NCBI GenBank assembly: GCA_027186245.1
Contig: CP114483.1
Span: 692,001 to 756,000, forward strand
DNA: 64,000 bases
Source of the DNA: Coriaria nepalensis
Lineage: Eukaryota > Streptophyta > Magnoliopsida > Cucurbitales > Coriariaceae
Reading direction: 5' to 3'
A program made the position numbers and the translations under genes. Under the pieces are notes generated by a model. That model had not been told where the DNA came from. It did not search any database and was given only the letters and a program-made list of their open reading frames with translations. Shown piece by piece: positions 35,315 through 48,021 of this stretch (its first letter is position 1; each line of letters opens with the position of its first letter).

Positions 35315-38300
35315 CGTTGCTAATGAAGAGGAGTAACAATGAGTCAGAATCAAATGAAAATTTTCACAACTTCATTTTCTTCCAATGAAAAATCTTCACA
35401 TGCGGCATCAAATGGCCTGAATATTTTGAATTTCATGGGATCAAACCACTTAGAATTATAAAGAAAGATTTTTTAACCCAAAAAAATAAAAACTAGAGAA
35501 GCCCATGAATATACAAAGAAAAGTCGAAAGTGGAATATACATAGAATGAGGGTATCACCATTGCTACGCGCTGCCATCTATCTACTTTTTCTTCAGTGGA
35601 AGGGTCAATAGAGCGAGGCGGGATAAGAGGGAAGGGAAGGGAAGGTATGGGCAGAGAGAAGGACCCTAGTAGGCTTAGGCCCAGCCCATGTGCCAATTTC
35701 ATGTAGAATGCATTTGGGCTGTTTTAAGAGATGGCTCTTTGGACCTGAAGAAACAGTTGCATGGTAATAAGCCTATAACCAAGAACAGAAATTTCATCAA
35801 CCAAAAAAACAAGAAGTAAGTTTATTGAGTTCTTTCATTTTCTAGATTCTGATTAAATATGAGATATTCTTATATGTACATAAATCTCATAACAACAACA
35901 AATATCATTTTCATATAACAAATGATGTGACATACGTACAAGAATTATGCATCAAAATTTTACCAGTTGAGAATTAATTCATTCATTCCTAGTTAACAAT
36001 AGGAATATGCCTTGCATGCATCATCGTCATCCAGAATTTCAATGAGAATTTCTTGTCGTGCTTCCTTGCGATTACTTCCTCTCCTATATGGAAAGAAAAT
36101 GAGGGTTTGTATGATATGATATAATATGGTGAATCAGAGTCAGAAAAGGGATGCCATGTTGGTCACTCAACTGCATGGCAAAAAAGAAACGTGTCGTTGG
36201 ATGTGAAGGCATCCCACTAAACACTAATAATAATTAACATCAAATAGATCGAGTGGACGAATTCATTCATTCATTCAATAAGCTTCAAAAGTACGCGTGT
36301 GTTACATGCACCATTACATTATATATGTGGCCCTCGTCTCTCGATCGTGCTTTCTCTTCAATGGGAGCTTTAATCATGGCTTCTTCTGAAAAGATTATGT
36401 GGTTATTAGGTGTTTAGTTTTTGTATGTACGCGTAAAAGACAATGAAAAGAAAATAGGAACAAGAAGTAGATAGATAAAAAACTATATGGCTAAGTGCGC
36501 TTCGATATCATTTCTTTAATTACCAGTTTAGTATGAGAATCGGTCAACCAGGTCTAAAAATGGTTTTAAATTTTGAATGAATGAGTGGGACAAACCTTCA
36601 ATCACATTTTTGCATCATGGCCCGCTGTTCCTACTTGTTTTTAACCTTTTTTAAATAAGTTTTTTAAGTATTAATTATCAAGTTTTTTTAGGTTGCAGTG
36701 TCGTAGTTTTGTAAGGTTCCAGAGGGATTGTTTTGGTAACAGAACAGGTGGCTTCTGATAATTGGATGACTGTGGAATAAACAGTATCGTTTCCATTGGA
36801 CTGGTCTTTTGTGTGGGTCCGCGATGCTTTCTTATTATTATTATTATGGGGATTCGTGGCTAGTTTTGTGCACGAGTTCATGTTTTATATGTTCAGAGCC
36901 AAAGACGATGTGCTTGTCTGTTTCTCTAGCGTTTAGGTAATTGGTTCCTTCTTTTTCCCCTGGGTCCTATCTCGCGTGAGAAATTGGTCCCAGATTACTT
37001 CCGATGAGGCTGCTGATCGGTTGATCTAACGATTCATAGTGTTCCTGATTGTAAGAAAGTTGCCATCTTGGCACGCGAGCCTAAACCCTTATCATGAATG
37101 TGTGTTGATTAGTGGAGTAAAATTACAATCTAGTAATACTTATTTATTTATTTATTTAAATAAATTATGTAATTTAATAGATAATATATATGGTATGATT
37201 TATAATATATAAGTATATTAATGGATCAGTTTCATTACGTTTCATTAGGGGCCAAACAAACCATAGTATATTTATTAATTAGGGGCCAAAAACCAGGCAA
37301 CTTTTGGCGGGTAATTAGACGCCAAATTAGAAATCATATTCTTTAAGACAGAGACAAATAGGTGATTAATTAGTTAATTAATGAGGATGGTCATGATCAT
37401 GATGATAGTAATGGATGTTTATTGTTTCAATCTGATGTTTTTAAATAAGATACATTTCGAGATTTTAAGGTATTGAAAACAAACAAAGTTCAACATGAAT
37501 GAAGCAAAAACCCTTGACGTACGTACACAAAAACTAATCCTTCTCATTAACTTTCTTGTTTACACTAACAATTGATTCCCCCTCTCTCTCATCACCAGAT
37601 TCTCCACCACGGACAAACCTTAGAAAACGTTGTTTCATCCTTAACCTCAAAGCTTATAGGAGGAGGCATGATGTTTTAACATGTCATGGTGCAAATGTTA
37701 ACATGACGCCATCAATCAACTCTTCACATCATTCATTATCTTAACAAATAATATTAATCAATTACTACATAATTTGAAGATAATTATTTGGGTGGTATGA
37801 TGTCAAAAAAATGCTTGAAGATAATTAACTTCAAAGACACAAATGCTTGAAGATAATTAATTATGTTTACAATTTTAATCATCGAATTGGTTTTTTTTTT
37901 TTTTTTTTAAATTACTAATTATCAATATATTTATTCAATTCCTCAGCAGATAATACATTTTATAAAAAAATTAATTAAGAAAATAGTTAATTAATTAGTT
38001 TTACATATATACATCAACTCAAAATTGAAATCCTACCTACTTAGTTCAAAAATCGAAAAAACATCTTTGCAATGTTTTTTTATCACTTTGTTTGGATATT
38101 ACGAGGAACCAGAAAACTACTATAGACGACACGTCGACACGTCGACACATGCTCTGCTCGCCCTTTCAGAAAATAACGGAATATCCAAAACACCTAGTTT
38201 AGTGAGTAACGCCGTTGCTAACGGACATATCCTTAACGGTTAATCCTATGCTTAAAGATACCTAACCCCAGTCAAATGTCTTTTTTACCCCCGTGTAGCG

Positions 38301-38628
38301 AAATTTTCTACACAGACCCGTCAAGGCGTCAACGGACACATTTTTATTTATTCAATAATTTGTTCTTTCTCAGTCTCAGATAAAGACCGACCTGCTCTCC
38401 TTCCTCTCTCTCACTCTACAAATACCAGTACCTGCACTTTCTCTCTTATCCCTCTCTAGAGTTTTTTCCCTCTCCCTTCACTCGAGAAAACAAAACCCGA
38501 AATTTGTTTATATCAAAAAGCAAGCCGCGAATCTCTTCAAGGAAATTCGCGAAAAAAAGGATCTTGTTTTTTTGTTTTTTTAGAGGTTTGATTCTGGTCG
38601 GAGTGTGTTTTTTCTTCTACATTAAGGA
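35315..38628. other. Long intergenic region, no gene seen
   Basis: About 3.3 kb. The left end is the FolB leader and promoter, possibly with a leader exon near 35530-35580. The right end (about 38380-38628) is a CT-rich leader of the NT-C2 gene. In between are AT-rich sequence, a T-run near 37890-37908 and a run of TTTA units near 37139-37160. A 9-bp unit is doubled at about 38131-38148 (ACACGTCGACACGTCGAC). Short ORFs at 36678, 37556 and 38025 lack protein-like character. I saw no microRNA sequence I know. Confidence 0.5.
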
Positions 38629-41600
38629 ATGGTGGTGAAGATGATGAAGTGGAGGCCATGGCCGCCGTTGGTTACAAGGAAGTACGAGGTGAGAGTGGTG
38701 ATCAAGAGGCTAGAAGGGTTTGATCCGCTGCGGGACAGCGTAGAGAAGGGGGATCACAAATTGACGGTCGAGATTAAATGGAAAGGTCCGAAGATGGCTC
38801 TGAGCTCACTCAGACGGACAGCTTTGAAGAGGAATTACACGAGGGAGGTGGATGGTTTGGACCCAACTGGCGTTTCGTGGGATGAGGAATTCCAGAGCCT
38901 CTGCAACCTCTCCGCCTATAAGGAGAATGTGTTTCATCCATGGGAGATCGCCTTTACCGTCTTCAATGTAAGTTTTTTTTTTTTTTTTCCCCTCATTATT
39001 TTTCTTGGATCTTTTCTGTGTTTTTCATTTTTGGATTATCTAGTTCTTTTCTCGTTTAGGTTTACTATTTTGTAGTATCATCCATTATCGAGTTTTCTTT
39101 ATCCTTGAATTTAGCTCTAATAGTATCACGTGCGTGCGTGTTAGTGTTTCATGTCAGTACCAATTCATCATCTTATGAGTGTTGGAGAAATGAGAAATTG
39201 ATGTTTTAAAGAAAGAAATTAATTGACCCATTTTCCTCTCTAATGCAGGGATTAAACCACGGGACCAAGAACAAGGCCCATGTTGTCGGAACAGCATCAT
39301 TGAACCTTTCTGATCACGTCCCATCTGCTTTACAAAAAGATCTCGAACTTAACATCACCCTCACTACGCCATCCAGCGCTTCAGCCGAGCCTTGCCCTTT
39401 ACTCTGTGTATGTCCCATTCTCATGTTGCTTTGATTCATAGAACATGATAAGAACACGTTTGTTCAGTATCTCACTAAATAGGCAAGGGTTCTCGTACTG
39501 TTTTGAATGAGAGCAAGTAAAAAAGTTAGTTCATACTTAGAATTAGGAAGATTAGATTAGCTTTATGGAATATAGGAATGTTGACGGGTAAGTCAATAGA
39601 ACATTGACGGGCAAATATAACTTGTCTTCAAGAGACAAAGTAGAAGGGGAATAAGGCTAAGAATTTAGGAGAAGGGTTCAAAATTTTTTATTCAGGAATA
39701 GATAAAACTAGGAATGGGGTGGGAATAGTGGTGAATAAAGTCTATAGGGATGCAGTAGTTGATGTTAGGAGGTTTGGGGATAGGCTTATAAGGTTATGAG
39801 AATCCAAGCCTTAAGGATAAGATTGGTAGCTCTGAGTTTTTTGAACATATAGCTAACCATATTAAGAGTGGGGCGAGGGAAGTATTTGGAGAGGCTAAAG
39901 GAAGGGGTAGACATGACACGGAAACATGGTGGTGGAACAATGAGATGCAACAAGTCATTAGACAAAAGAAAATATGGATCAAGAATTGGCCAAAACGTAG
40001 AGATCAAGTGTTGTATGAGTTTTATACACAAGTTAAGAAATTTAGTAGTAAAGCAGTAGGGGATACTAAGAAGAGAGGGTATGATGATTTGTATAATAGG
40101 GTAGATACCAAATAGGGGAGAAAGATATCTTCAAGATAGCGAAAGCCAGAGATCAGAATACTAAGGATTTGAGTCATGTTAGGTGTGTCAAGCATGAAGA
40201 TGTTAGAGTTTTAATGCTAGATAAAATTATTTTAGTTAGGTGGAGAGATTATTAATAAATGGGAGACATGCAGATGGGTTAAATTTAGAGGTATTTAGCT
40301 CGCTAGAAGGGAGGTATCTAGTGTTCCATCGTACGGTTAGTGCTAAGGAAGTAAGAGAAGCCCTGAAAGGATGAAGACATGGAAGGCAATTGGACCGGAT
40401 GATATATCAATTGAGGTGTGGAAGTGCATGAGAGAAATAGGGATCCAATAGATGATTAGGCTCTTTAATATGAAATTGCCATAATCATAGAGACACATTA
40501 TTATGGTACCGATTTGCAATAATAAAGGAGATTTACGAGATTTCTCAAACTATAGAGAGATAAAGCTTATAAGTCATACAATGAAACTTTGGGAGAGAAT
40601 TATAGAGTAGAGAATTAGGGGTATCACCATTGTATCAAAAAATCAATTTGGTTTCATGTCGGGTAGATCTACGACGGAAGCAATCTTCTTGATTAGACAA
40701 ATGATAGAAAAATTTAGAAAAAAACAGAAGATCATATATATTATTTTTATTGATTTAGAGAAAGTTTATGATAAAGTGCCCAGGGAATTAATCTGATGGA
40801 TACTTGGAAGGAAGAATATGGCTCAATGTTATATTAATATCATTAAGGATATGTATGAATGAGCTATAACTAGTGTTGGTCGGTAGGTGAGATGTCTAGT
40901 GAGTTCCCTATTACAGTAGGACTTCATCAATAGTCGACTTTAAGTCTATTCATCTTTGCTTTGGTTATGGATGAGGTGACGAAATATATCCATGATGGGG
41001 TACCTTGGTGTATGTTGTTTGCAGATGATATCGTCCTAATTGATGAAACTAGAGAATGTGTAAGTCAAAAATTAGATAGGTGGTGTGAAGTTCCAGAGAG
41101 TAAAGGTTTTAGAATTAGTTTATCGAAGAAATATCTAGATTGTAAGTTTGGTCTCGAATCTCGAAGGATGGATAATCCAATTGAGAATGATGGCAGGATG
41201 TCTCAAAGTATGAAGTTTTTCGTTACTTAGGATCTATTATCCAAAAGACTGAAGACATTTGAGGGGATATAGACCGTAGGATTAAAGTAGGTTAGATGAA
41301 ATGAAGGATGACATCAGAAGTTTTATGTGATATAAGGATGCCCGCGAGGTTGAAAGGAAAGCGTTACAAGACAATCATTCAATCAATTATGCGTTATAGT
41401 TCGGAGTGTTGGGCCACTACGGGTCAATATATGCATAAGATGGCGGTAGCAGAGATGTGTATATTAAAATAAATGTGTGGTAAAACACGCAAGGATAAAA
41501 TTAGGAATGATAGAATTGGGAGTTATCTAGGTATATCCCCGATGGAGGACAAAATTAGGGAGAGACATCTAAACATGGTTTGGTCATGTGCAGAGAAAAC

Positions 41601-43636
41601 CAAACATGACTCCAATTCGATAACTTTTAGATTGACAGGTAAGTGGTGGGCGGTGGACGCAGGAGTAGGCCGGATGAATGTAGTGAAGGAAAACATCCTA
41701 GATCTTGAATTAGGCGATAATATACGGGAATATCTCTTAGTTTAGAGAACCAATATCTATAAAACCGACCCTAAAAATAACGGAAATAGGTTTTGATGAC
41801 GATGATAATGATGTTGATCCTTTATGAAATATGCAGTTATCACTGGGCTTCCTGGAATTAAGGACTGCTCAAGAAACGTCATCCACACTACAAAGATCAG
41901 TTGTTCCGGTTCCATCTCCACCACAATCAGGAGAGTCCATCTCGACAGAAAAAGATGAGCTTTCCGCTCTCAAAGCTGGTCTTAGAAAAGTGAAGATTCT
42001 TACAGAGTTTGTTTCAACTAGGAGAGCCAAAAAGGCCAGCTCGGAAGAAGAAGGAAGTGAGGGCAGGTGTTCTGCAAGGAGTGAAGATGGAGAGTATAAC
42101 TACCCGCTTGACTCATCAGATTCACTTGATGATGTGGAAGAAGGTGAAACCGATGAGAGCAAGGAGGATTCAGGGGTAAGGAAGTCATTTAGCTATGGCA
42201 CATTGGCCTATGCAAATTATGCCGGAGGATCATTTTACACTAATAATACGTGGCTTAATGATGAGCGCGAGGATTGGGTTCATTATACTAGTCGAAAATC
42301 AGATGTGGGGTCCGCCCAATTTGAGGATTTGAATGCATCAGTTTCAGAGCCATCCAGTTCGAAACGGGGGTTGCTATCTTGGAAAAAGAGGAAGTTGCAT
42401 TTTAGGTCTCCTAAAAAAGGTAAAGGAGAGCCATTGTTAAAGAAGGCCAATGGAGAAGAAGGTGGTGATGATATCGACTATGATAGGAGGTTGCTTAGCT
42501 CTGATGAGTCTCTCTCGGTAAGAATGATTTACCATTTACTTCATAACTCTAGAACTTAGTTAAGGGGTCTAAGAAAATGCTTGAAAATGTTATTGCAGAG
42601 GAATAAGGCGGAAGAGGAATCATCTTCAGTGCATCATTCATCGGTTTCTGAATTCGGAGATGATTGTTTTGCGATCGGTAGGTGGGACCAGAAAGAAGTG
42701 ATCAGCCGAGACGGGCAAATGAAGCTTCAAACCGATATCTTCTTCGCCTCGATCGATCAAAGGAGTGAGCGGGCAGCAGGTGAGAGTGCTTGCACTGCTC
42801 TAGTTGCAGTTATCGCCAACTGGTTCCAAAACAACCGTGGTCTCATGCCGATCAAGTCTCAGTTCGATAGTCTGATAAGAGACGGCTCATTGGAATGGAG
42901 AAACCTCTGTGGAAACGAAACATATAGAGAACATTTTCCCGATAAGCATTTCGATCTGGAAACAATCCTTCAGGCAAAAATTCGCCCTCTTTCGGTTCTT
43001 CCCGGAAAATCATTTATTGGGTTTTTCCACCCAGAGGAAGGAAATGAAGAGGGTAAATTCGGCTTTTTGCATGGCGCTATGTCGTTCGATGGTATCTGGG
43101 AGGAGATTAGCCGAATTGGGTTGGAACAGAATTCTAATGACGAGCCATTAGTTTACATTGTGAGTTGGAACGACCATTTTTTTATCCTCAAGGTCGAACC
43201 TGAAGCTTATTACATTGTGGACACTTTAGGTGAACGGCTATATGAGGGATGCGATCGAGCTTACATCTTGAAATTTGATCACGACACAACGATTATCCAA
43301 ACAGGTAATGACATGTCACAATCATCAGATGAGAAAACTCCAAATGATGAGGTGGATGAAGAGCCAACCAAGGGAGAAAAAGAGGAAGTGGTGTGTAGGG
43401 GGAAGGAATCTTGCAAAGAGTATATAAAGAAATTCTTAGCAGCAATTCCAATAAGGGAATTACAAGACGATATCAAGAGAGGTTTGTTCGGATCAACACC
43501 TCTTCATCATCGATTACAGATCGAATTTCACTATACCTGTGGTCTAGAATTACTGAATAGTAAGGTAGCTGAAGAGAAGAGTATAGACGGGCTGTTAACT
43601 AACCATGCTGCCTTGGAAGAAATTGCTGTGGCCTAG
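38629..43636 (+). CDS. NT-C2 (EEIG1/EHBP1-type) domain protein
   Basis: Exons 38629-38967, 39249-39407, 41837-42517 and 42599-43636 give 738 residues. Residues about 8-165 form an N-terminal C2 domain of the EEIG1/EHBP1 type (RKYEVRVVIKRLEGFDPL, WEIAFTVFN, VGTASLNLSDHV), usually a membrane- or actin-linked module. The middle is Ser/acid-rich and probably disordered (SEEEGSEGR, DVEEGETDES). The C-terminal half is a plant-conserved block (GRWDQKEVISRDGQMKLQTD, ERAAGESACTALVAVIANWF) that I cannot assign to a known fold. ATG 38629 starts a typical MKWRPWPP N-terminus. Intron 2 (39408-41836) carries a LINE relic but the flanking splice sites look intact. Function unknown. Confidence 0.88.
39530..41800 (+). 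mobile_element. Degenerate non-LTR retrotransposon (RTE-like LINE) in intron
   Basis: Same strand as the host gene. Starts with an endonuclease remnant (LALWNIGMLTGKSIE near 39557), continues with a shortened endonuclease region, then RT remnants: NQFGFMSGRSTTEAIFLIRQ near 40650, FIDLEKVYDKVPRELI near 40750, and the catalytic FADD motif within WCMLFADDIVLIDETRE near 41010. Stops and frameshifts break it throughout, so it is dead. It ends with a GATGACGATGATAATGATG-type tail near 41790, like plant RTE elements. I could not find a target duplication. Confidence 0.85.
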
Positions 43637-44811
43637 GTATCATTATCTTGATGTAAACTTATGGATGTTGGATTAACCTAACATGTTTTTTTGGGAGAAT
43701 GTGATTTTGGTGAAGGCTGAGAGTTGTATGAATTAGAGCTTGTCGCCTGTTTGGATATGTATATGGAACAATATGATTCCCCGTGTTTTTGAGCTCATGT
43801 CAAAATATATGCATGTATACTAACATTTTGCTTTTGGAATAATTGAGCTTTGGCTAAACTGTGAAATACTTGGATCGTGAGATCAGATCAAATGGAACTG
43901 GCTGGATGAATTACAGTTTCGAATGCAGCTATGCCTGGATTGTTTTTCTGGTTGGTCTATTCTCCCGTGTTTTGTTTGAAACAAGAGAGAGAGTGAACAT
44001 AGCTTTGTTTTGTAGGCATGATTGTGTACGCATTTAGGGCAATTGGTAACGTGAAAACTAAAAGATCAGCTCATATTAGTATCTTGACTCACCCATTTTC
44101 AGTTTACAGTATCAAAATCATATCTTTTCTTTTCTTGGTGTTGGGTGTAGAAGGAGAGTCTGAAAAGGAAAAAGTTTTTTCGAGTGTTAGAATTTGGTGC
44201 TGAAAAAGACAATCACGTGAAGTGGTTCGTTTCATGGTATGCTTTTTTCCATAGATTAAGATTGGAGACTTCTTATGGGTCTCATTTTCAAAAGTCATTT
44301 TATATATAGCCAATGGACTAATTAAGTTGGGCATCTGATTGTCTTAGAAATGTTTTAGCTTGATACGGAAGGGGTGGACAAAAATTATGATCGGGATCGG
44401 ATAGGATGATACCGGTTACAATTCCGACTTTTTCCAATACTGATATAAAGTTGGTTGATTGGATGCTTTGAGTGCTTAATTTCTGACATAGAACTCCTTG
44501 ATCACTTTTTCATTACAAAAAAAGAAGACTTGTAGACATCAATCACACTTGACTTTTTCTTCTTCCTCCAACCTTTTGAAGAAGAAGACCATGTGCTTGG
44601 TCTTCCCTACTCATCATTCTCTATCAGCATGACACCCATAAATATTCATTTAACGTCATAAAAGCAAGATTAGGGAAGTTAAGTAAAAAAAAAAGAAACA
44701 GATCACATTAATTGCAAGATCATACAACATATATACACTCTTATATATCTAGAAAATAGAGATCATAACTAAATAGGAAAGATGTTAATTAGTTGTTAAA
44801 ACATTTCATGA
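43637..44811. other. Convergent 3' flanks
   Basis: The 3' UTR of the NT-C2 gene and the 3' UTR of the glutaredoxin-like gene with AT-rich sequence between. Short ORFs at 44018 and 44104 overlap on opposite strands and look random. Confidence 0.5.
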
Positions 44812-45612
44812 TTAGCAAGAACAAATGGGGCATCTAATCAACCCATTTTCGTTACACTCGGAACATCTGACAGACAATGTATCATCACCCCCACTATCAT
44901 CATCATCAGCATCAGCACGATCTCTGAGCACCTTACGACTTCCGCTACACTCGAAACAAACCACGAATCTCAAGTTATTACAGCCTTTGCATGGAGAATC
45001 CGACATGTTAAGTGGCAAACCTTCGAGAAGCTTCTTCAACCTTCCTTGCTCATGTAAGCTCAACACTTCATCAGCTCCACCTATGAACCTTCCATTGATG
45101 AAAAGCTTAGGTGGGATGACTCTACCACCGCCATTCAAAACACCCCACAATTCATCTCTGAACTCCATATGCATAGACACGTCTCTCTCATGGAACAACA
45201 CCTTAAAACTCTCCAACAAGAACCTTACTTTGCTACAATCTTCAAATGTTTTTCTGATCCCTCTAAAGCTTGTTGTGTATAGTATGACTGATTGGGTCCC
45301 ACCTGGTGGGCATTTTTCCTCAAAATCAAGCAATATTGGTGAAGAATGATCAGCACTAGGGACTATTTTGTTGGACTTAATGGAAGTGAATTCCAACTGC
45401 ATTTGACCTTGTTCTTGATCATCATCTTTGTGATCTTTAACATGTTCTTGGTGAAGAGGGAGAGAAGGTTGTTTCAAAGATGAGGTGATATTTGGGATGA
45501 ATTTCAATTTCCTGAGGAATCTGGCTCCTATATTTGATCCTTTGGTCATTCTGAGTAGTGGTGGGGATGGATATGAAGAGGAAGAAGGGTCCGTTTGTTT
45601 TGGTGATTGCAT
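44812..45612 (-). CDS. Glutaredoxin-like protein with C-terminal CxxC zinc-finger region
   Basis: Single exon, 266 residues. Residues 1-100 are low complexity and Ser/Gln-rich. About 105-200 form a glutaredoxin fold: SVILYTTSFRGIRKTFEDC, VLFHERDVSMHMEFRDEL, IPPKLFINGRFIGGADEV. The usual CPYC/CGFS site is replaced by FRGI, so classical thiol-transferase activity is doubtful, as in this whole plant family. The C-terminus has four CxxC pairs (CKGC, CFEC, CSEC, CPIC), as in a DnaJ-type zinc finger. An acidic insert (ADADDDDSGGDD) separates the second and third pairs. Start MQSPKQTDPSSSS is the first ATG; MTKGSNIGARF at 45549 is an alternative. Role unknown. Confidence 0.9.
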   Translation of the reverse strand: MQSPKQTDPSSSSYPSPPLLRMTKGSNIGARFLRKLKFIPNITSSLKQPSLPLHQEHVKDHKDDDQEQGQMQLEFTSIKSNKIVPSADHSSPILLDFEEKCPPGGTQSVILYTTSFRGIRKTFEDCSKVRFLLESFKVLFHERDVSMHMEFRDELWGVLNGGGRVIPPKLFINGRFIGGADEVLSLHEQGRLKKLLEGLPLNMSDSPCKGCNNLRFVVCFECSGSRKVLRDRADADDDDSGGDDTLSVRCSECNENGLIRCPICSC

Positions 45613-46436
45613 GTGAATTATATGAGGATGAAGAAGAGGAAGAATTATAAAAGAGATGCAATTATGATCAGAAGTTAAGGGACAAGTGTTGGGTGATAAT
45701 CTTCACTCATTTTATATTGCTCTCTCTCTCTCAGATGGATATAATAGATTTAAAGGGTGAACTTGAGTGGCATTAAGGGTGTGTCCTTGAGGAGGGTCAG
45801 CCATCCCTCTCAATTTGGGTAACTTTGAATCATTACAAGTTTAGCCATTTAGTGCACCAATCATGGTTCACCCATTTTATCAATTGATCAGAAAGAAAAA
45901 GAAAGTTCATGAGATATTCTTGTCGATTACGATGGAGCCCTTTCGCCCCTTTCTAATGGCGTTCATAAAGCTGTTTTGATAGAATGTGGTACCAGACCAC
46001 AAAGTGATAAGTTTTCTCTAGGAGACAAGTGGTGGTGCTCATGATTTATCATTGCGTGTATGAGAAAAAAGCAACTTTTTGTTATAGCTCTTTTTCTTTA
46101 TCCCTTTATGGAATTGAAACCCAAAAATTATGATGCTAAGATTGTAGTCTTATTACTTTCCTACTATAATTAGCTATCATATTCAAAAGCAGGAAAATAA
46201 TCTGTCTCACACTTTATATTAGCTATTAATTAGTTCCTCTCCAACAGCTGCAATGTTTTAACTTCGAAATTGCACATTTCATAATCTCCTCAACCATATA
46301 GTTCTCTGACAGTCATAGATTATATACTTCACATAATAGTATGTATGTAAGGAACGAAAGGGCAACACGTGATTTAGAAGGTTATTAATTTTTTTTTACA
46401 TGAGCTAAAACAACCCCTGATTGAAGCGCTTATTCC
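45613..46436. other. Promoter of the glutaredoxin-like gene; AT-rich spacer
   Basis: Includes the leader with a short CT run near 45719-45735 and AT-rich sequence up to the ML gene 3' end. No gene seen. Confidence 0.5.
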
Positions 46437-48021
46437 TCAACTATCTGCCACAGATGTTGCAAAACCGATGTCGAAATCAAAGCCGATGCATGTTAGCTTG
46501 TTCTTGTCGCTGTCATACATTGTCATTGTAAGAGAATATGAACCCTGCATTGCCATGAAAAAAACGTATAAATGAAAACTCAGAAATGGGGCCCCAACAA
46601 TAGGTAAGGAAAAACTATAGATAACATCATTAGTAATGATCAAGATGGTCCTTTCTTGTCTAAGGAAGAATGATAACAGATACACTGTAGAGCTTAACCA
46701 CACTATAGCGCAATTTTGTTATGAAGGAAATTCTGGCAGCTAGTTACGGCTACAAAATTTACAAGCCCAAATTATCACACACGCGCAAAAGAAAAAAAAA
46801 AGTTCCTGCCTTGATGGTAACATGATAGTTTATGGATGTGTTCACCTGCACCCTTATCTTTCAAGGTGTCAAAGCAACTAATAGAAACTGTTTTAATTAG
46901 AAGATTCATAGGAGAGCGGATCCTCGATTCTATGAATTGGTCTATGTTTACATAGCTTCCTATGTAAGTTATACATACATTCAGCGCTCTTAGTCTTACG
47001 TTAGAATTTTGTAAGTTATACATACATCCAAGACAGAACTAGACTGAGATGAGTGAATTGGAAACTCACAGGTGGAGTAAATCCAGGCAGGACTTGAGAG
47101 TGGGCCACCACGAAATCACCAATTGATATAGGGCAGGATGTTTCGTCACAAAGGTCATGGGTCTCACTGTGAATGTGCCATCCAAAATAGGAAACATCAA
47201 TTACCATTTCCCCTCCAGAGACTGCTTTACCTGTTTCACAGAAACAACCATCCCTGCATTAGAAATTACTACAACTAAAAATAAAGATATCTATGACAAA
47301 GCTTGGTTTTTTACATAATCATGGTATAATCACACCATAAGCTAGAAAAAAGTCAATAGCATAGAACCAGCACGAGCTTAATCTTATAATAGAAAATACA
47401 GAGAAGTTGCAATTTGACAACTGGCAGCAAAAACTGGACTTTTCATATATAAGTTATTAGGGTACAAATCATCTACTTTATTCGATGTAATTCAAATAAC
47501 AGCACAAATAATCGACAACCAGTTATCTGATTAATTAAACAATGTACGGAACATGGTTGATTAAAACATACAAGAGCTTAAAAAGGTAATCGTAATCTAA
47601 TACCTGAAGTCGCAGAGATGCTGAAGGTAGCTGGATTACCCCTTGCAATAGGATTAGGAGAGATATCTACTCCACTGACCTTAACATCATAATCAGCCTT
47701 CTTATCTGCATAATTTACAGTCATACGAGAAACGATTAGAAAACACATACTAGATCAGAATCCTAAAAATCCAACTTTTCACCGAAAAAAAGGTAAACTT
47801 TCCCAACGCGGACGATCAGCTCAGAACCCACCATTAAAAAATCATAAATAAACTCAATTTCTTATCCAGAGTAACTACCTATAAGACTTAATTAACTTTA
47901 AAAATAAAAATAAAAGGAGATTCTAACCGCAGTAGCGCACGTCGGTGGCTAGGGCGAGAGGGGAAATCAAACAGACGAAGAAAAGGAGTGGCACGGCGAG
48001 CTTGAAGTGAAAGGACTCCAT
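46437..48021 (-). CDS. ML-domain (MD-2-related) lipid-binding protein
   Basis: Small secreted or vacuolar lipid-recognition protein, often annotated as a phosphatidylglycerol/phosphatidylinositol transfer protein. Exons 48021-47928, 47705-47604, 47230-47070 and 46544-46437 give 154 residues. The start MESFHFKLAVPLLFFVCLIS is a signal peptide (about 25 residues). The ML domain follows: DVRYCG, DYDVKVSGVDISPNPIARG, CDETSCPISIGDFVVAHSQ, LPGFTPP, then GSYSLTMTMYDSDKNKLTCI. Cysteines in YCG, LCDETSCP and LTCIGF match the family disulfides. I chose ATG 48021 because the upstream in-frame ATG at 48108 would put non-signal sequence before the leader. Frame is kept at every junction. No lesion. Confidence 0.92.

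Noticed and set aside
36678..38243. Short frames in the spacer left of the NT-C2 gene
   Set aside because: No conserved-looking segments, poor start contexts, and no neighbouring exons in register.
44825..45349. 174-codon open frame antisense to the glutaredoxin-like gene
   Set aside because: It lies entirely over a well-supported gene on the other strand, has Ser/Leu-rich composition typical of a mirror frame, and shows no motif.
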